This document shows, piece after piece, positions 1-8,063 of a stretch of 25,093 nucleotides of DNA (positions are counted from its first letter, which is position 1; each line of letters begins with the position of its first letter). This stretch comes from Bacteroidia bacterium (lineage in GTDB: Bacteria; Bacteroidota; Bacteroidia; Bacteroidales; Azobacteroidaceae), in contig BNTW01000042.1 in NCBI GenBank assembly GCA_025996895.1, positions 1-25,093 of the forward strand, written 5' to 3'. Made by a program: the position numbers and the translations under genes. The notes under the pieces are model-generated. The model searched no databases, was not told where the DNA came from, and worked only from the letters and a program-made list of their open reading frames with translations.

Positions 1-1756
1 TATGTCCCCAAACAATCTGTTCCCAATACGCGCCATTTCCGTTTTTTTGAAAGAACAAATGCCATTTGCCGTTGTGAAAAATCAAACCGTGAGGTTCATT
101 TGTCCAAGCTGCCGCAGGCATTCCACGGAAAAGCGGACGTTGGATTTCGTCTTCAAAACGTGAAGCGGGAATGGCTAAATTTGCAGTATTTTCAGGTGTT
201 GGTGTAACGGTAGGCGCAGCAAGTTCGCCCGAATAAACCTTGATTTCGTCTATCAATCCGCAAACGGTATTCAGGTAAAAATTTCCGTTTTTAATGTCAT
301 TGTAGGATTTACCTATACTAAAAGGTGCGCTACCGACAGAAATTGCCGACCCTGAAATACTTGTTTGCTTTATTTGAACGCCGTCGTGGTAAAGCGTAAT
401 TTTGTGATTTGCCACACTCACAACCACCTGAACGTGCGCCCACGAGTAAAGCGGAAATTTTGCATCTGCAATACAACTGTGCAAGTTTCCGCCAATATAT
501 ACCTGAAATCCATACTCGCCGCGCGTATTTACTACAAACGCAAAACCCGAATTGGCGGAAGTTTTCATATTGCCAGCAATAACGGTAAAATCGGTATTGT
601 TACCGTCCGTGTTCATCATCGGGTAGTTTTCCATTGCCGCCCACAGTTCCATTGAAACGGCTTGATTGTTCAAATTATTGACATTGATTTGCGCATTAAC
701 GAAAGTGGAATTGCCGTCGAAACGCAAAGCCTGTCCCACTGCACCTGCGATATTTTCGCGCACGGGGCGCACTTGTTCCACAGTAAAGAATTTATTGGCA
801 ACAATTTCGGATATTTTTGTGTTGGCGTTAATTTCCATTGGAAAATGGGCGACAAGTACCAATCCCTCCTGCGGCTCACTCTGTCCGCAAGTTGAACAAG
901 TCAATTCGTCCAAAGCGTTTTTTGTAAGAAGTTGAATATTGGACTGATAAGGATTTGTACCGCTATTTTGATTCCATTCATAAGCGGCAAGTCCAATAGC
1001 AATACATCTTCCGTATGATACCGTTTTATGAAAATCGACAATTCCCGCACAACAATAATCTGTAACGTGCTGCCAAGTGCCAAGCACGGTAGCATTGTTT
1101 TCCGTTTCAAAATTGACAACAATATTCGGATTGCCAGTATAATCAAATGCGTTCAAATCCCACATCGAATTATGGTCTTCCTTGTATCCCGAAGCAATAA
1201 GGTTATACACTTTTTTCGACGTTCCTTCTGTAAAGTTGGGTGTCATCCCTGCATAAAGAAAATCGCCTGAATGGTCGTAACTGCTGCCGATAACGCTGTT
1301 CACGCCCCAATCATCAGTATTAGTGCTACCTGTGCCTTCGCCTGAAATGCCGGGGAAACGTGTTGTCCGTCCCAGATTTACTAAATAGCGAGTGGCGTGG
1401 TTGGTAAGCAACAAGTTTCCACCAGCCTGATAATAGGTTTTAATTTTATTCAAAACGCCGGTTGCTGTTAATTCGTTTGGCAATCCGTTGCCTGTCCCCA
1501 CACGGTCAATAGCAATCCAGAGAACTTTGTATTGGCTTAAATCTCTCGCTGCTACATCGGCGGTTGAAAGAAAATCGCCTCCATAAGTATTTACAAACCA
1601 ATTGGCTGCCTCATATTCATCATCATCTCCATTAATCTGTAAATCAGATAACGAGGTGTAAGTACTCAAGATTGCCGCCTTATTTTGGGCATTCACATTT
1701 ATAACAAGAATGCTCATTGTAAGGCATAAAGCCATTGAAAGTAATGTTTTTTTCAT
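1..1756 (-). CDS. Secreted DUF4960-LamG-GH32-like protein, partial (C-terminus beyond window)
   Basis: The frame is open from an ATG at 1756 to the window edge (585 codons). Residues 1-23 form a signal peptide (Lys-Lys, hydrophobic core, cleavage after VNA). Residues about 26-285 look like the DUF4960 domain of Bacteroidetes glycan loci (recognised from memory). Residues about 298-512 look like a LamG/concanavalin jelly roll (GQALRFDG ... LIDEIKVYSG). From about 536 a GH32-type five-blade propeller begins: WTNEPHGL at 551-558, then HLFFQKNGNG and WGH. GH32 enzymes hydrolyse fructans and sucrose-type substrates. The usual nucleophile motif is WMNDPNG; here Asp is replaced by Glu (E554), so catalysis is uncertain. 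It is probably part of a polysaccharide utilisation locus lying to the left, exported to the periplasm or cell surface. The missing half prevents a firm call on activity. Confidence 0.72.
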   Translation of the reverse strand, partial: MKKTLLSMALCLTMSILVINVNAQNKAAILSTYTSLSDLQINGDDDEYEAANWFVNTYGGDFLSTADVAARDLSQYKVLWIAIDRVGTGNGLPNELTATGVLNKIKTYYQAGGNLLLTNHATRYLVNLGRTTRFPGISGEGTGSTNTDDWGVNSVIGSSYDHSGDFLYAGMTPNFTEGTSKKVYNLIASGYKEDHNSMWDLNAFDYTGNPNIVVNFETENNATVLGTWQHVTDYCCAGIVDFHKTVSYGRCIAIGLAAYEWNQNSGTNPYQSNIQLLTKNALDELTCSTCGQSEPQEGLVLVAHFPMEINANTKISEIVANKFFTVEQVRPVRENIAGAVGQALRFDGNSTFVNAQINVNNLNNQAVSMELWAAMENYPMMNTDGNNTDFTVIAGNMKTSANSGFAFVVNTRGEYGFQVYIGGNLHSCIADAKFPLYSWAHVQVVVSVANHKITLYHDGVQIKQTSISGSAISVGSAPFSIGKSYNDIKNGNFYLNTVCGLIDEIKVYSGELAAPTVTPTPENTANLAIPASRFEDEIQRPLFRGMPAAAWTNEPHGLIFHNGKWHLFFQKNGNGAYWEQIVWGH

Positions 1757-1817
1757 TGTATCACAATTTTAAAAAATTAGAATTATACTAAGGTGCGCCA
1801 CACACTAAAAAAATTCC

Positions 1818-1843
1818 ATGAGAGAAACAAATTTTTCTCCCAT
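1818..1843. promoter_or_regulatory. Imperfect palindrome upstream of the GH32-like gene
   Basis: ATG-A-GAGAAA, a six-base centre CAAATT, then TTTCTC-C-CAT form a 26-bp imperfect dyad about 60 bp upstream of the minus-strand start at 1756. Its position suits an operator, but no regulator is visible in the window. It could be chance in AT-rich DNA. Confidence 0.25.
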
Positions 1844-1952
1844 AAAAATCTCTCGGGTTGCATCTATTTGATATGTATGTTTCATTTGCATGAATTATAT
1901 TATTACATTTTACGCTGCAAAATTAGGGACAGTTTTGGGGTCAGACTATAAC

Positions 1953-2042
1953 AAATCTTGCAAATGCTATCAAAAATCTTGCATGGACAAAAAGATAGCA
2001 GGCTGTGCAAACCCCTGCCACACACGCGCAAACCCCTGCCAC
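1953..2042. repeat. Two pairs of direct repeats, each with 21-bp spacing
   Basis: AAATCTTGCA occurs at 1953-1962 and 1974-1983. GCAAACCCCTGCCAC occurs at 2007-2021 and 2028-2042. Both pairs repeat at exactly 21 bp, about two helical turns, as expected for protein-binding sites on one face of DNA. They lie just upstream of the promoter of the DUF3945-topB genes. They could be operators, or part of an origin (oriV/oriT) of the former conjugative element. The rest of the 1757-2079 gap holds no gene. Confidence 0.5.
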
Positions 2043-2079
2043 TTTTCTAAAACCCCTTTTTCCGCAATCTTTGTTCATT

Positions 2080-2087
2080 TACTTTTG
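2080..2087 (+). promoter_or_regulatory. Bacteroidetes -7 promoter element for the DUF3945-topB genes
   Basis: TACTTTTG matches the TAnnTTTG -7 consensus, 40 bp upstream of the ATG at 2128. No good TTTG -33 element sits at the normal distance. Confidence 0.45.
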
Positions 2088-2127
2088 CGCCGCGTCGCTA
2101 TTGGCGTAACTTAAAAATTGAAGTAAT

Positions 2128-3549
2128 ATGAACGAAAAATTGAAAGACCAAGATGTCCTGTTGGTCAAAGAAAAAGGCAGCAATGAACTGCACGCCGTGA
2201 ATCTGGACAAAAACGGAAAAGTCAAATCTACCAAACTTGACGGGAGCGAAAATCCCGATTTTTTGAAGATTGACAAAAACGGCAACGCGCTTGAAAACTT
2301 TTTTGAGAACTTCAAGCGGCAAATCAAAGACCCTACCCGCTTTGACTTTTACCGCGCTCCGCTGGAAAAGTTAGGAGACGTTGTAAAACGCCTGTATGAA
2401 GCATTTAAAAGTCCCGACAAGCCTGAAAACAAAGACTTTTTGGATGCGCACCGCATTGAGCCGGAAGATGTTTTGAAAAAACAGGCAAAGGAACAGGGAG
2501 AAACACAATCCCAAGCGGCTGCCGATGCAAAAACTCACGCTATTAATCCCGACCTTGTGGACTGGCAAAAGTTTGAACGCTTCGGCATTAGCCGTGAGGC
2601 GTTGGAAAAATCGGGCAATCTGGATAAACTGCTTGATTACCAAAAAACAAACCTGATGCCTGTTGCAATGAAATTCGACAGCGAAACGCTACGCTCAGAC
2701 GCGCGTTTCTCACTTCGCAAACAGGAAGACGGCACGTTTGCGCCTGCCGTTCATCTTATCCGCAGCAAGCCCGATTTGGAACGTCCCTATTTCGGCGTTG
2801 AATTTACCAAAGAAGACAAAGAAAATTTATTGAAAACAGGCAATCTCGGACGTGTCGTCGAAGCCGAATTTAAGCAAGGTGAAAAAACGCCGGTACTCAT
2901 TTCGCTGGACAAGCAAACCAACGAATTGGTGGCATATCGCAAAGAATGGCTGAAAGTCCCCGATGCCTACAAAGGCGTTCCGTTAAGCGAAGGAACAAGG
3001 GAAAAATTGGGCAACGGCGAAAAAGTAAAGATAGAAAATATGACCACAAATGACGGCTCAAAACAATTTTCCGCCAATGTTCAGTTCAATGCCGACAAAC
3101 GGTATTTTGAACTTGTTTTCGACAATGACCGGAAACAAAATCAAAGCCTCAAACAGGGTGAAGCCCCGAAAACATTCCGCAAAAAGCTACTGACCGAAGA
3201 CCAGCAGAGCAGTGTACGCGAGGGAAAGACCGTCCATACAGGCGAATTGACAGACCGCAACGGTAAAAAGTACAGCGGCTACATAACCCTGAATAAGGAA
3301 ACCGGAAAATATGATTTCATGTTTCCGAAGGATTACAGGGATGCCCTTGCCGCCGGAAAAGTCATTCCCGATGACCGCCACAAGGTGCAGGTTGCCAAAA
3401 ACAATAACGGCAACACCACCGAAGCTACCAAAAATATCAAAGAGCCTTTGAACAGCGGTCAAACGCAACCCACCGAAAAGCAGGCGGAAAAACAAGCCGC
3501 CAAGCAGGAACAGGAAAAGCCGAAAAAATCCAAAGGCGTAAAAATGTAA
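2128..3549 (+). CDS. ICE-associated DUF4099/DUF3945 domain protein
   Basis: This 473-residue cytoplasmic protein is of the kind encoded beside topB in Bacteroidetes conjugative transposons. A charged N-terminal region (about 1-145) precedes a DUF4099-like segment (INPDLVDWQKFERFGIS, about 160-205) and DUF3945-like repeats (FGVEFTKEDKENLLKTGNLG from about 242, and related KFSANVQF/SGYITLNKETGKYDF segments after it). The tail is rich in Gln, Lys and Glu and probably disordered. Its molecular function is unknown. Linkage to topB 25 bp downstream suggests one transcript and a role in element DNA processing or replication. The ORF is intact. Family identification is from recognised motifs and context. 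Confidence 0.8.
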   Translation: MNEKLKDQDVLLVKEKGSNELHAVNLDKNGKVKSTKLDGSENPDFLKIDKNGNALENFFENFKRQIKDPTRFDFYRAPLEKLGDVVKRLYEAFKSPDKPENKDFLDAHRIEPEDVLKKQAKEQGETQSQAAADAKTHAINPDLVDWQKFERFGISREALEKSGNLDKLLDYQKTNLMPVAMKFDSETLRSDARFSLRKQEDGTFAPAVHLIRSKPDLERPYFGVEFTKEDKENLLKTGNLGRVVEAEFKQGEKTPVLISLDKQTNELVAYRKEWLKVPDAYKGVPLSEGTREKLGNGEKVKIENMTTNDGSKQFSANVQFNADKRYFELVFDNDRKQNQSLKQGEAPKTFRKKLLTEDQQSSVREGKTVHTGELTDRNGKKYSGYITLNKETGKYDFMFPKDYRDALAAGKVIPDDRHKVQVAKNNNGNTTEATKNIKEPLNSGQTQPTEKQAEKQAAKQEQEKPKKSKGVKM

Positions 3550-3555
3550 TATTCA

Positions 3556-3567
3556 CCACTAAAATCC
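3556..3567 (+). repeat. CCACTAAAATCC motif before topB (inverted copy after topB)
   Basis: This 12-mer sits between the DUF3945 gene and topB. Its exact reverse complement is at 5710-5721, just after topB, and a one-mismatch direct copy (CCACTGAAATC) is at 5668-5678. The motif therefore flanks topB on both sides. Confidence 0.5.
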
Positions 3568-3574
3568 AAGTAAA

Positions 3575-5662
3575 ATGAAGATAGCAATCATAGCAGAGAA
3601 ACCGAGCGTAGCCCGCGAAATAGCGGCTATCGTTGGCGCAAGCCACAAGGAAGATGGTTTTATGACAGGCAACGGTTACATGGTAACGTATGCTTTTGGG
3701 CATTTGATACAACTCGCCATGCCCGAAGACTACGGCTTTTCGGGATTTGTCAAAGAGAATTTACCGATTATTCCCGAAACATTTATCCTGAAACCCCGCC
3801 AAGTGCGGGAAGGCAAGGAATACAAGCCCGATGCGGGCGCACTCAAACAGTTAAAGGTCATAAAACATGTTTTCGACAGTTGCGATAAAATTGTTGTCGC
3901 CACCGATGCGGGTCGCGAAGGATGTTTAATTTTTAGATACATCTACCATCATTTGAATTGCAAAAAGCCCTTTGACAGGCTTTGGATTAGCAGTTTAACG
4001 GATAAAGCCATAAAAGACGGCTTGCAAAACCTGAAGCAGGGCAGCGATTACGACAACCTGTATTATGCAGCCAAAGCGCGTTCAGAAGCTGACTGGCTTG
4101 TCGGAATTAATGCAAGTCAGGCGTTAAGCATTGCCGCAGGGCGCGGCGTATATTCGTTGGGACGAGTGCAAACGCCCACGCTGGCAATGATTTGTCAGCG
4201 TTTTTTGGAAAACAAAAATTTTACGCCTGTTCCGTTTTGGCAAATCCGGGTTCAGACCGAAAAAGCAAATATTCCGTTTGCGGTTGTCAATCGTGAAAAA
4301 TACGACCGTAAAGACACAGCAAACGCGATATTTCAAAAATTGCAAGGCAATTCTTTGCAAGTTCAAACGGTTGAAAAAAAAGAAGTTAATCAAGAGCCGC
4401 CTTTATTGTACGATTTAACCGCTTTGCAAAAAGAGGCAAACAGCAAACACGGTTTTTCGGCGGACAAAACACTTTCCATTGCGCAAAAACTGTATGAAAA
4501 TAAAGCGATTACCTACCCACGCACAGGCAGCCGCTATATTTCTGCCGATGTATTCGACGAAATCCCCGAACTCATTAACAGTCTGAAAACGCACCCGCGT
4601 TTTGGCGGTTATGCCGCCAAAATGGACACTCAAATCCTGAATATCCGCTGTGTCGATGACAAGAAAGTAACCGACCACCACGCACTTTTGATTACCGAAA
4701 ATCAACCCAAAGACCTTTCCGGCGAAGAACAAACCATTTATGAAATGGTTGCGGGCAGAATGTTGGAGGCATTTTCAAAGAAATGTGTCAAGGATGCAAC
4801 TACTATTATATTAATGTGTAGCGATACCGTTTTTGAGGCAAAGGGTGCTGTTATCAAACAGGCGGGTTGGCGAGCGGTCTTTAATGAAAAAGAAGAAACG
4901 GAAGAAGACGGCGCTTTGCCCGAAGTTATGCAGGGCGAAACGCTGCCAATCCTCAAATCCGAACTGTTGGAAAAGCAAACCAAGCCCAAGCCCTTACATA
5001 CCGAAGCCTCGCTACTTTCGGAAATGGAAACCGCAGGAAAAACGGTTGAAAACGAGGCGGAACGCGCGGCAATGAAAGAAAGCGGTATCGGAACGCCTGC
5101 CACGAGAGCGGCAATTATCGAAACTTTGTTTTCGAGAAATTATATCGTGCGCGAAAAAAAATCGCTTGTTCCCACCGAAAAAGGATTGACGGTTTATGAA
5201 ACGGTTAAGGACAAGCGGATAGCCGACGTCGCTCTCACAGGCAGTTGGGAAAATACATTAGCACAAATAGAGCGCGGTGAAATGCAACCGGAAACGTTCC
5301 AAAAGACGATTGAAATCTATACACGCCAAATTACAATGGAATTGTTGGATACCAAGATTACCGTTTCAGATGAAAATGCGTGTGTTTGTCCGAAATGCAA
5401 AACCGCGCCAATCCGCTTTTATCCCAAAGTAGCGAAATGCAGCGACCCGAATTGCGGATTGGTGGTTTTCCGCACCATTAGCGAAAAGGAATTGACCGAT
5501 AAACAGATTTTGGAACTGCTGACCAAAGGCAAAACCGCAGTCATTAACGGTTTCAAAAGCAAGGCAGGCAAAATCTTTCCCGCCGCGTTGAAAATTGACG
5601 AGAATTATAAGGTTACATTCGAGTTTTCCGAAAAGAAAGGAAATTTCAAGAAGAAATCGTAA
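3575..5662 (+). CDS. topB: DNA topoisomerase III, conjugative-element type
   Basis: A type IA topoisomerase of 695 residues that breaks and rejoins one DNA strand through a tyrosine link. The TOPRIM part contains EKPSVA (8-13) and DAGREGC (111-117). ICE-type TopB usually reads DAGREGE, so the last acidic residue is Cys here; E. coli TopB has Gln at this place, so it is probably tolerated. The active-site Tyr is Y314 in ITYPRTGSRY. A C-terminal zinc-finger-like region has Cys603, 605, 608, 622 and 627, followed by a topoisomerase C-terminal repeat. It begins 25 bp after the DUF3945 gene, the classical Bacteroidetes ICE pair. It is distinct from the housekeeping topA at 21522-23858. Its likely role is in ICE DNA processing. 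Confidence 0.93.
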   Translation: MKIAIIAEKPSVAREIAAIVGASHKEDGFMTGNGYMVTYAFGHLIQLAMPEDYGFSGFVKENLPIIPETFILKPRQVREGKEYKPDAGALKQLKVIKHVFDSCDKIVVATDAGREGCLIFRYIYHHLNCKKPFDRLWISSLTDKAIKDGLQNLKQGSDYDNLYYAAKARSEADWLVGINASQALSIAAGRGVYSLGRVQTPTLAMICQRFLENKNFTPVPFWQIRVQTEKANIPFAVVNREKYDRKDTANAIFQKLQGNSLQVQTVEKKEVNQEPPLLYDLTALQKEANSKHGFSADKTLSIAQKLYENKAITYPRTGSRYISADVFDEIPELINSLKTHPRFGGYAAKMDTQILNIRCVDDKKVTDHHALLITENQPKDLSGEEQTIYEMVAGRMLEAFSKKCVKDATTIILMCSDTVFEAKGAVIKQAGWRAVFNEKEETEEDGALPEVMQGETLPILKSELLEKQTKPKPLHTEASLLSEMETAGKTVENEAERAAMKESGIGTPATRAAIIETLFSRNYIVREKKSLVPTEKGLTVYETVKDKRIADVALTGSWENTLAQIERGEMQPETFQKTIEIYTRQITMELLDTKITVSDENACVCPKCKTAPIRFYPKVAKCSDPNCGLVVFRTISEKELTDKQILELLTKGKTAVINGFKSKAGKIFPAALKIDENYKVTFEFSEKKGNFKKKS

Positions 5663-5667
5663 CTTTG

Positions 5668-5721
5668 CCACTGAAATCACACGGTCATAATGGCTTTGCT
5701 GTTTGCTGTGGATTTTAGTGG
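5668..5721. repeat. Inverted repeat of the CCACT(A/G)AAATC motif after topB
   Basis: CCACTGAAATC (5668-5678) and GATTTTAGTGG (5711-5721) can pair with one mismatch around a 32-nt spacer, directly ahead of the topB terminator. The right arm extends to the exact reverse complement of the motif at 3556-3567. Confidence 0.45.
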
Positions 5722-5722
5722 C

Positions 5723-5758
5723 GGCTCTGTCGGGAGGGATACCCGGCAGAGCCTTTTT
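5723..5758 (+). terminator. Rho-independent terminator after topB
   Basis: A 12-bp stem (GGCTCTGTCGGG / CCCGGCAGAGCC, one G-U pair) with a 7-nt loop is followed by TTTTT. It ends the DUF3945-topB transcript. Confidence 0.85.
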
Positions 5759-5833
5759 CGTTGTTTGTCAAACAAATAAAAGCGTTATCTGATAAATTAA
5801 TTCGTATGGATAGCGGTGGAAAGTAGCTAATTG

Positions 5834-5865
5834 TTTGTGTGCTTGGGAATATTTGAGTAATTTTG
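5834..5865 (+). promoter_or_regulatory. Promoter for the AlbA_2 gene
   Basis: TTTG at 5834-5837, a 20-bp spacer and TAATTTTG at 5858-5865 match the Bacteroidetes -33/-7 consensus. The expected transcript start leaves a leader of only about 16 nt before the ATG at 5887. This supports that ATG over the in-frame TTG at 5863, which lies inside the -7 element. Confidence 0.7.
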
Positions 5866-5886
5866 CGGGCTAAATTATCCCAAATT

Positions 5887-7329
5887 ATGAATTGGCAGGA
5901 AAAAGCAATCAAATGTCTGAAAAGCAGTCTGTATCCGATTCCCGTAGAATTGAACGAGATAGACTGGAAAAGCGGCTTGTCGTCGAAAACCGACAGGCTG
6001 GCACAACATTTGTGCGCTTTTTCCAATCAGGAAGGTGGCGGTTTTCTTGTGTATGGTGTGAATGACGATGCCACACTGTTTTCTGTCGGCAAAGTGCAGG
6101 CGGACGAAATTATAAAAACGTTGGGGAACATTGCCCGCAACAACCTGATTCAACCGGTAAAAATTGAACACGCCACCGTTGATTTCGACGGTCATTCCCT
6201 GTTGTTTATCCACATTCCGGAAAGCGCTGAAAAACCTGTTTATCTGCGAAGCGGTACGATATACGATACTTATCGCCGCTCGGCAGGCTCAACGGTAAAA
6301 ATGACACGTCAGGAAGTCAAACAGATAATAGCCGAATCGCAGGGATTGCTGTTCCACGAACAAGTTGCAATGGAACAGGCTACTGCCGACGAGGTTTTGA
6401 AACTCTTGAACTACGACCAGTATTTTACATTGTCAAAGCGCAACTTGCCTGAAAATAAAACGGCAATTCTTGAAGTGTTGGCTAACGAAGGATTTGTTGT
6501 ACGACAAGGCGATAAATGGAAAATAACCAATCTCGGCGCATTGCTTTTCGCGCGTGATTTAACAAAATTCAGAGACTTGGAGTTCAAAACATTGCGTATC
6601 ATTGTATATACGGGTAAAAACAGGATTAACGCATATCCCGAACTGAATTTCAAAGAAGGTTACGCTTGCGGATTTGACCATTATGTACAGTTTATCATGG
6701 AACGGACTTCGGTTGAAGTCATCGAAAAAGTTTTCAGGGAAGTTAAGGAAACTTATCCCGAAAAAACCGTCCGCGAGCTATTGGCGAACTCGATGATTCA
6801 TCAAAACCTGTGGCAAACAGGGACGCATACGATGGTTGAGATTTTTAGCGACAGATTGGAAATCACCAATCCGGGAGTTCCCTTGGTGGAAGTAAACCGT
6901 TTTATTGATACGCCTCCCAAATCGCGTAATGAAAAAATCGCCATATTGATGCACCAGTATGACTTCTGTGAATTGCGGGGCAGCGGCGTTGACAGGGCGA
7001 TAGAAGCCGTTGAAAAGGCTATACTCCCCGCTCCGAAGTTTATCAAGGGCGATTTTTATACCAAAGTGATTATCTATCCGAAAAAGACATTTTCCGAAAT
7101 GTCAAAAGAAGACCGGATACGCGCCTGTTATCAGCATTGCTGTTTAAGGTATATGGATAACGAGAAAATGACCAACCAGAGTTTCAGGGAACGCATGGGG
7201 ATAGACGAAAAGAATTATCCAATGGCGTCCAAAGTTATTAAAGACACTGTAAATTCAGGTTTGATAAGGGGTTATTATCCGGATAATGTGGTCAAAAAGG
7301 CAACTTGTTACATTCCATATTGGGGGTAA
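5887..7329 (+). CDS. AlbA_2 (Schlafen-type) and ATPase-domain putative regulator
   Basis: A 480-residue protein of the family annotated as ATP-binding or putative DNA-binding domain proteins. The N-terminal AlbA_2 domain (about 15-130) shows the FSNQEGGGFLVYGVNDD and RSGTIYDTYRRSAGST signatures. The middle to C-terminal part resembles the HATPase_c_4 domain (RELLANSMIHQ; LEITNPGVPL; ELRGSGVDRAIEA). A last stretch (about 400-480) looks like a winged-helix DNA-binding region. Such proteins are transcription regulators, and some AlbA_2 proteins belong to phage defence; which applies here is unknown. The gene has its own promoter and lies within the ICE remnant between topB and the traG fragment. 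ATG 5887 is chosen because it follows the promoter and starts the conserved MNWQEKA region. Confidence 0.78.
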   Translation: MNWQEKAIKCLKSSLYPIPVELNEIDWKSGLSSKTDRLAQHLCAFSNQEGGGFLVYGVNDDATLFSVGKVQADEIIKTLGNIARNNLIQPVKIEHATVDFDGHSLLFIHIPESAEKPVYLRSGTIYDTYRRSAGSTVKMTRQEVKQIIAESQGLLFHEQVAMEQATADEVLKLLNYDQYFTLSKRNLPENKTAILEVLANEGFVVRQGDKWKITNLGALLFARDLTKFRDLEFKTLRIIVYTGKNRINAYPELNFKEGYACGFDHYVQFIMERTSVEVIEKVFREVKETYPEKTVRELLANSMIHQNLWQTGTHTMVEIFSDRLEITNPGVPLVEVNRFIDTPPKSRNEKIAILMHQYDFCELRGSGVDRAIEAVEKAILPAPKFIKGDFYTKVIIYPKKTFSEMSKEDRIRACYQHCCLRYMDNEKMTNQSFRERMGIDEKNYPMASKVIKDTVNSGLIRGYYPDNVVKKATCYIPYWG

Positions 7330-7347
7330 ACCCAATCCATGTATTGA

Positions 7348-7513
7348 GATGTAACCGAAAGAAAAACCATGAACATATTTACGCTTGTAATCATTTGATT
7401 TTCAGTTGGTTTATAGATGTAACCATGATGTAACCAAATTCCACCGAATATGCCGTTTATTAATTATAAGTCATTGATTATCATGCTTTTACTTTTATAA
7501 ATGGGATGTAACT
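7348..7513. repeat. Array of four GATGTAAC(C/T) repeats
   Basis: GATGTAACC occurs at 7348-7356, 7416-7424 and 7427-7435, and GATGTAACT at 7505-7513, all in one orientation. The middle two lie 11 bp apart, one helical turn. The array lies between the AlbA_2 gene and the first traG-type terminator. It may be a protein-binding array. The 7330-7533 gap holds no gene. Confidence 0.5.
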
Positions 7514-7533
7514 GTTTCACTCCCCATAGAAAG

Positions 7534-7562
7534 AAAAAGAGCCGCGTAAAACGGCTCTTTTT
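7534..7562 (-). terminator. traG-type terminator, copy A
   Basis: AAAAAGAGCCG and CGGCTCTTTTT form an 11-bp stem around a 7-nt loop, with T-runs on both strands. It lies 5 bp past the stop of the traG fragment. The same hairpin follows the full traG at 10121-10149, so it was duplicated with the gene tail. Confidence 0.85.
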
Positions 7563-7567
7563 GGTTA

Positions 7568-7978
7568 TCACTCTTTCTTAATCAAATGCTGCAACTCCGG
7601 GTCTTCGGCGATTCGTTTGAGTTCTTCTGCCACAATCTGTTTCACATCGGCTTTGATTTGATTGTAATTGCGTTCTATTTCCGCCTGCATGGTGTCGTTG
7701 CCGTCCCCATCGCGGAAATCAAGAATTTCAGGAATTTTTTGGTAGGCTTTTGTTTCGGCGGCCACCTTTGCATTATCCACAACTATTTCGGCATGGAAAA
7801 TCTTTTGTTCGATACGTTCATCGAAATTGTCGCTTACCGCACCGACAAACATCCTTTGCGTTAAATTTGAAATCTTGCTTGCTGGAATTAATGAATCAAG
7901 TTGCGTGGAAATGGAAGTTGATTTGTCCTGCCGGTTGATAGTCATGGATTGGCATTTTTGAAAGTACAAAATCACCAT
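7568..7978 (-). pseudogene. C-terminal fragment of traG/mobC (second, diverged copy)
   Basis: The last 126 codons match the C-terminus of the traG at 10155-12113 with 8 amino-acid differences (118 of 126 identical), including the shared SMTINRQDKSTSIS and the final HLIKKE. Many synonymous changes show that the copy is not recent. Similarity stops a few codons upstream of SMTINRQ (near 7960), where the sequence joins the 66-bp repeat at 7980-8045. Everything before this point is absent: the P-loop, Walker B and membrane segments. It cannot work as a coupling ATPase. The first ten codons of the open frame are junction sequence. Confidence 0.88.
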
Positions 7979-7979
7979 T

Positions 7980-8045
7980 TTTCATTCCGTCGGGCACAAA
8001 GTCTTTGAAAGACATAAAACGGAAAGGGGGATTTTGTTGTTGCAT
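7980..8045 (-). repeat. 66-bp direct repeat, copy A (start of a lost gene)
   Basis: This stretch matches 9455-9520 without gaps at 61 of 66 positions. Read on the minus strand from ATG 8045 it encodes the N-terminus of an unknown protein ending in FRFMSFKDFVPDGMK. The frame then runs 28 more codons across the junction into traG-derived DNA out of frame. It holds an internal dyad, GTCTTT-G-AAAGAC, within outer arms TTCCGT/ACGGAA (the copy A right arm differs little). It is probably the 5' end of a gene whose remainder was deleted, or a recombination site. Confidence 0.65.
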
Positions 8046-8063
8046 TATTTCTTTTATTTTGTC

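Noticed and set aside
1926..1946. GGGACAG ... GGGGTCAGAC sequence resembling motifs found near REP-associated tyrosine transposases
   Set aside because: Only one short copy is present, with no hairpin pair or transposase gene, so I cannot support an element call.
1890..2114. 74-codon plus-strand frame upstream of the DUF3945 gene
   Set aside because: Its content is mostly the direct repeats and the promoter region, so it is not a believable protein.
3905..3925. DAGREGC in TopB taken as a broken TOPRIM motif
   Set aside because: The core Asp111 and Glu115 are present and other TopB proteins vary at the last position, so inactivation is not supported.
7534..7562. Duplicated traG-type terminators as ends of an insertion sequence
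   Set aside because: They are direct, not inverted, copies and each sits just after a traG stop codon, which fits terminators carried along with the gene tail.
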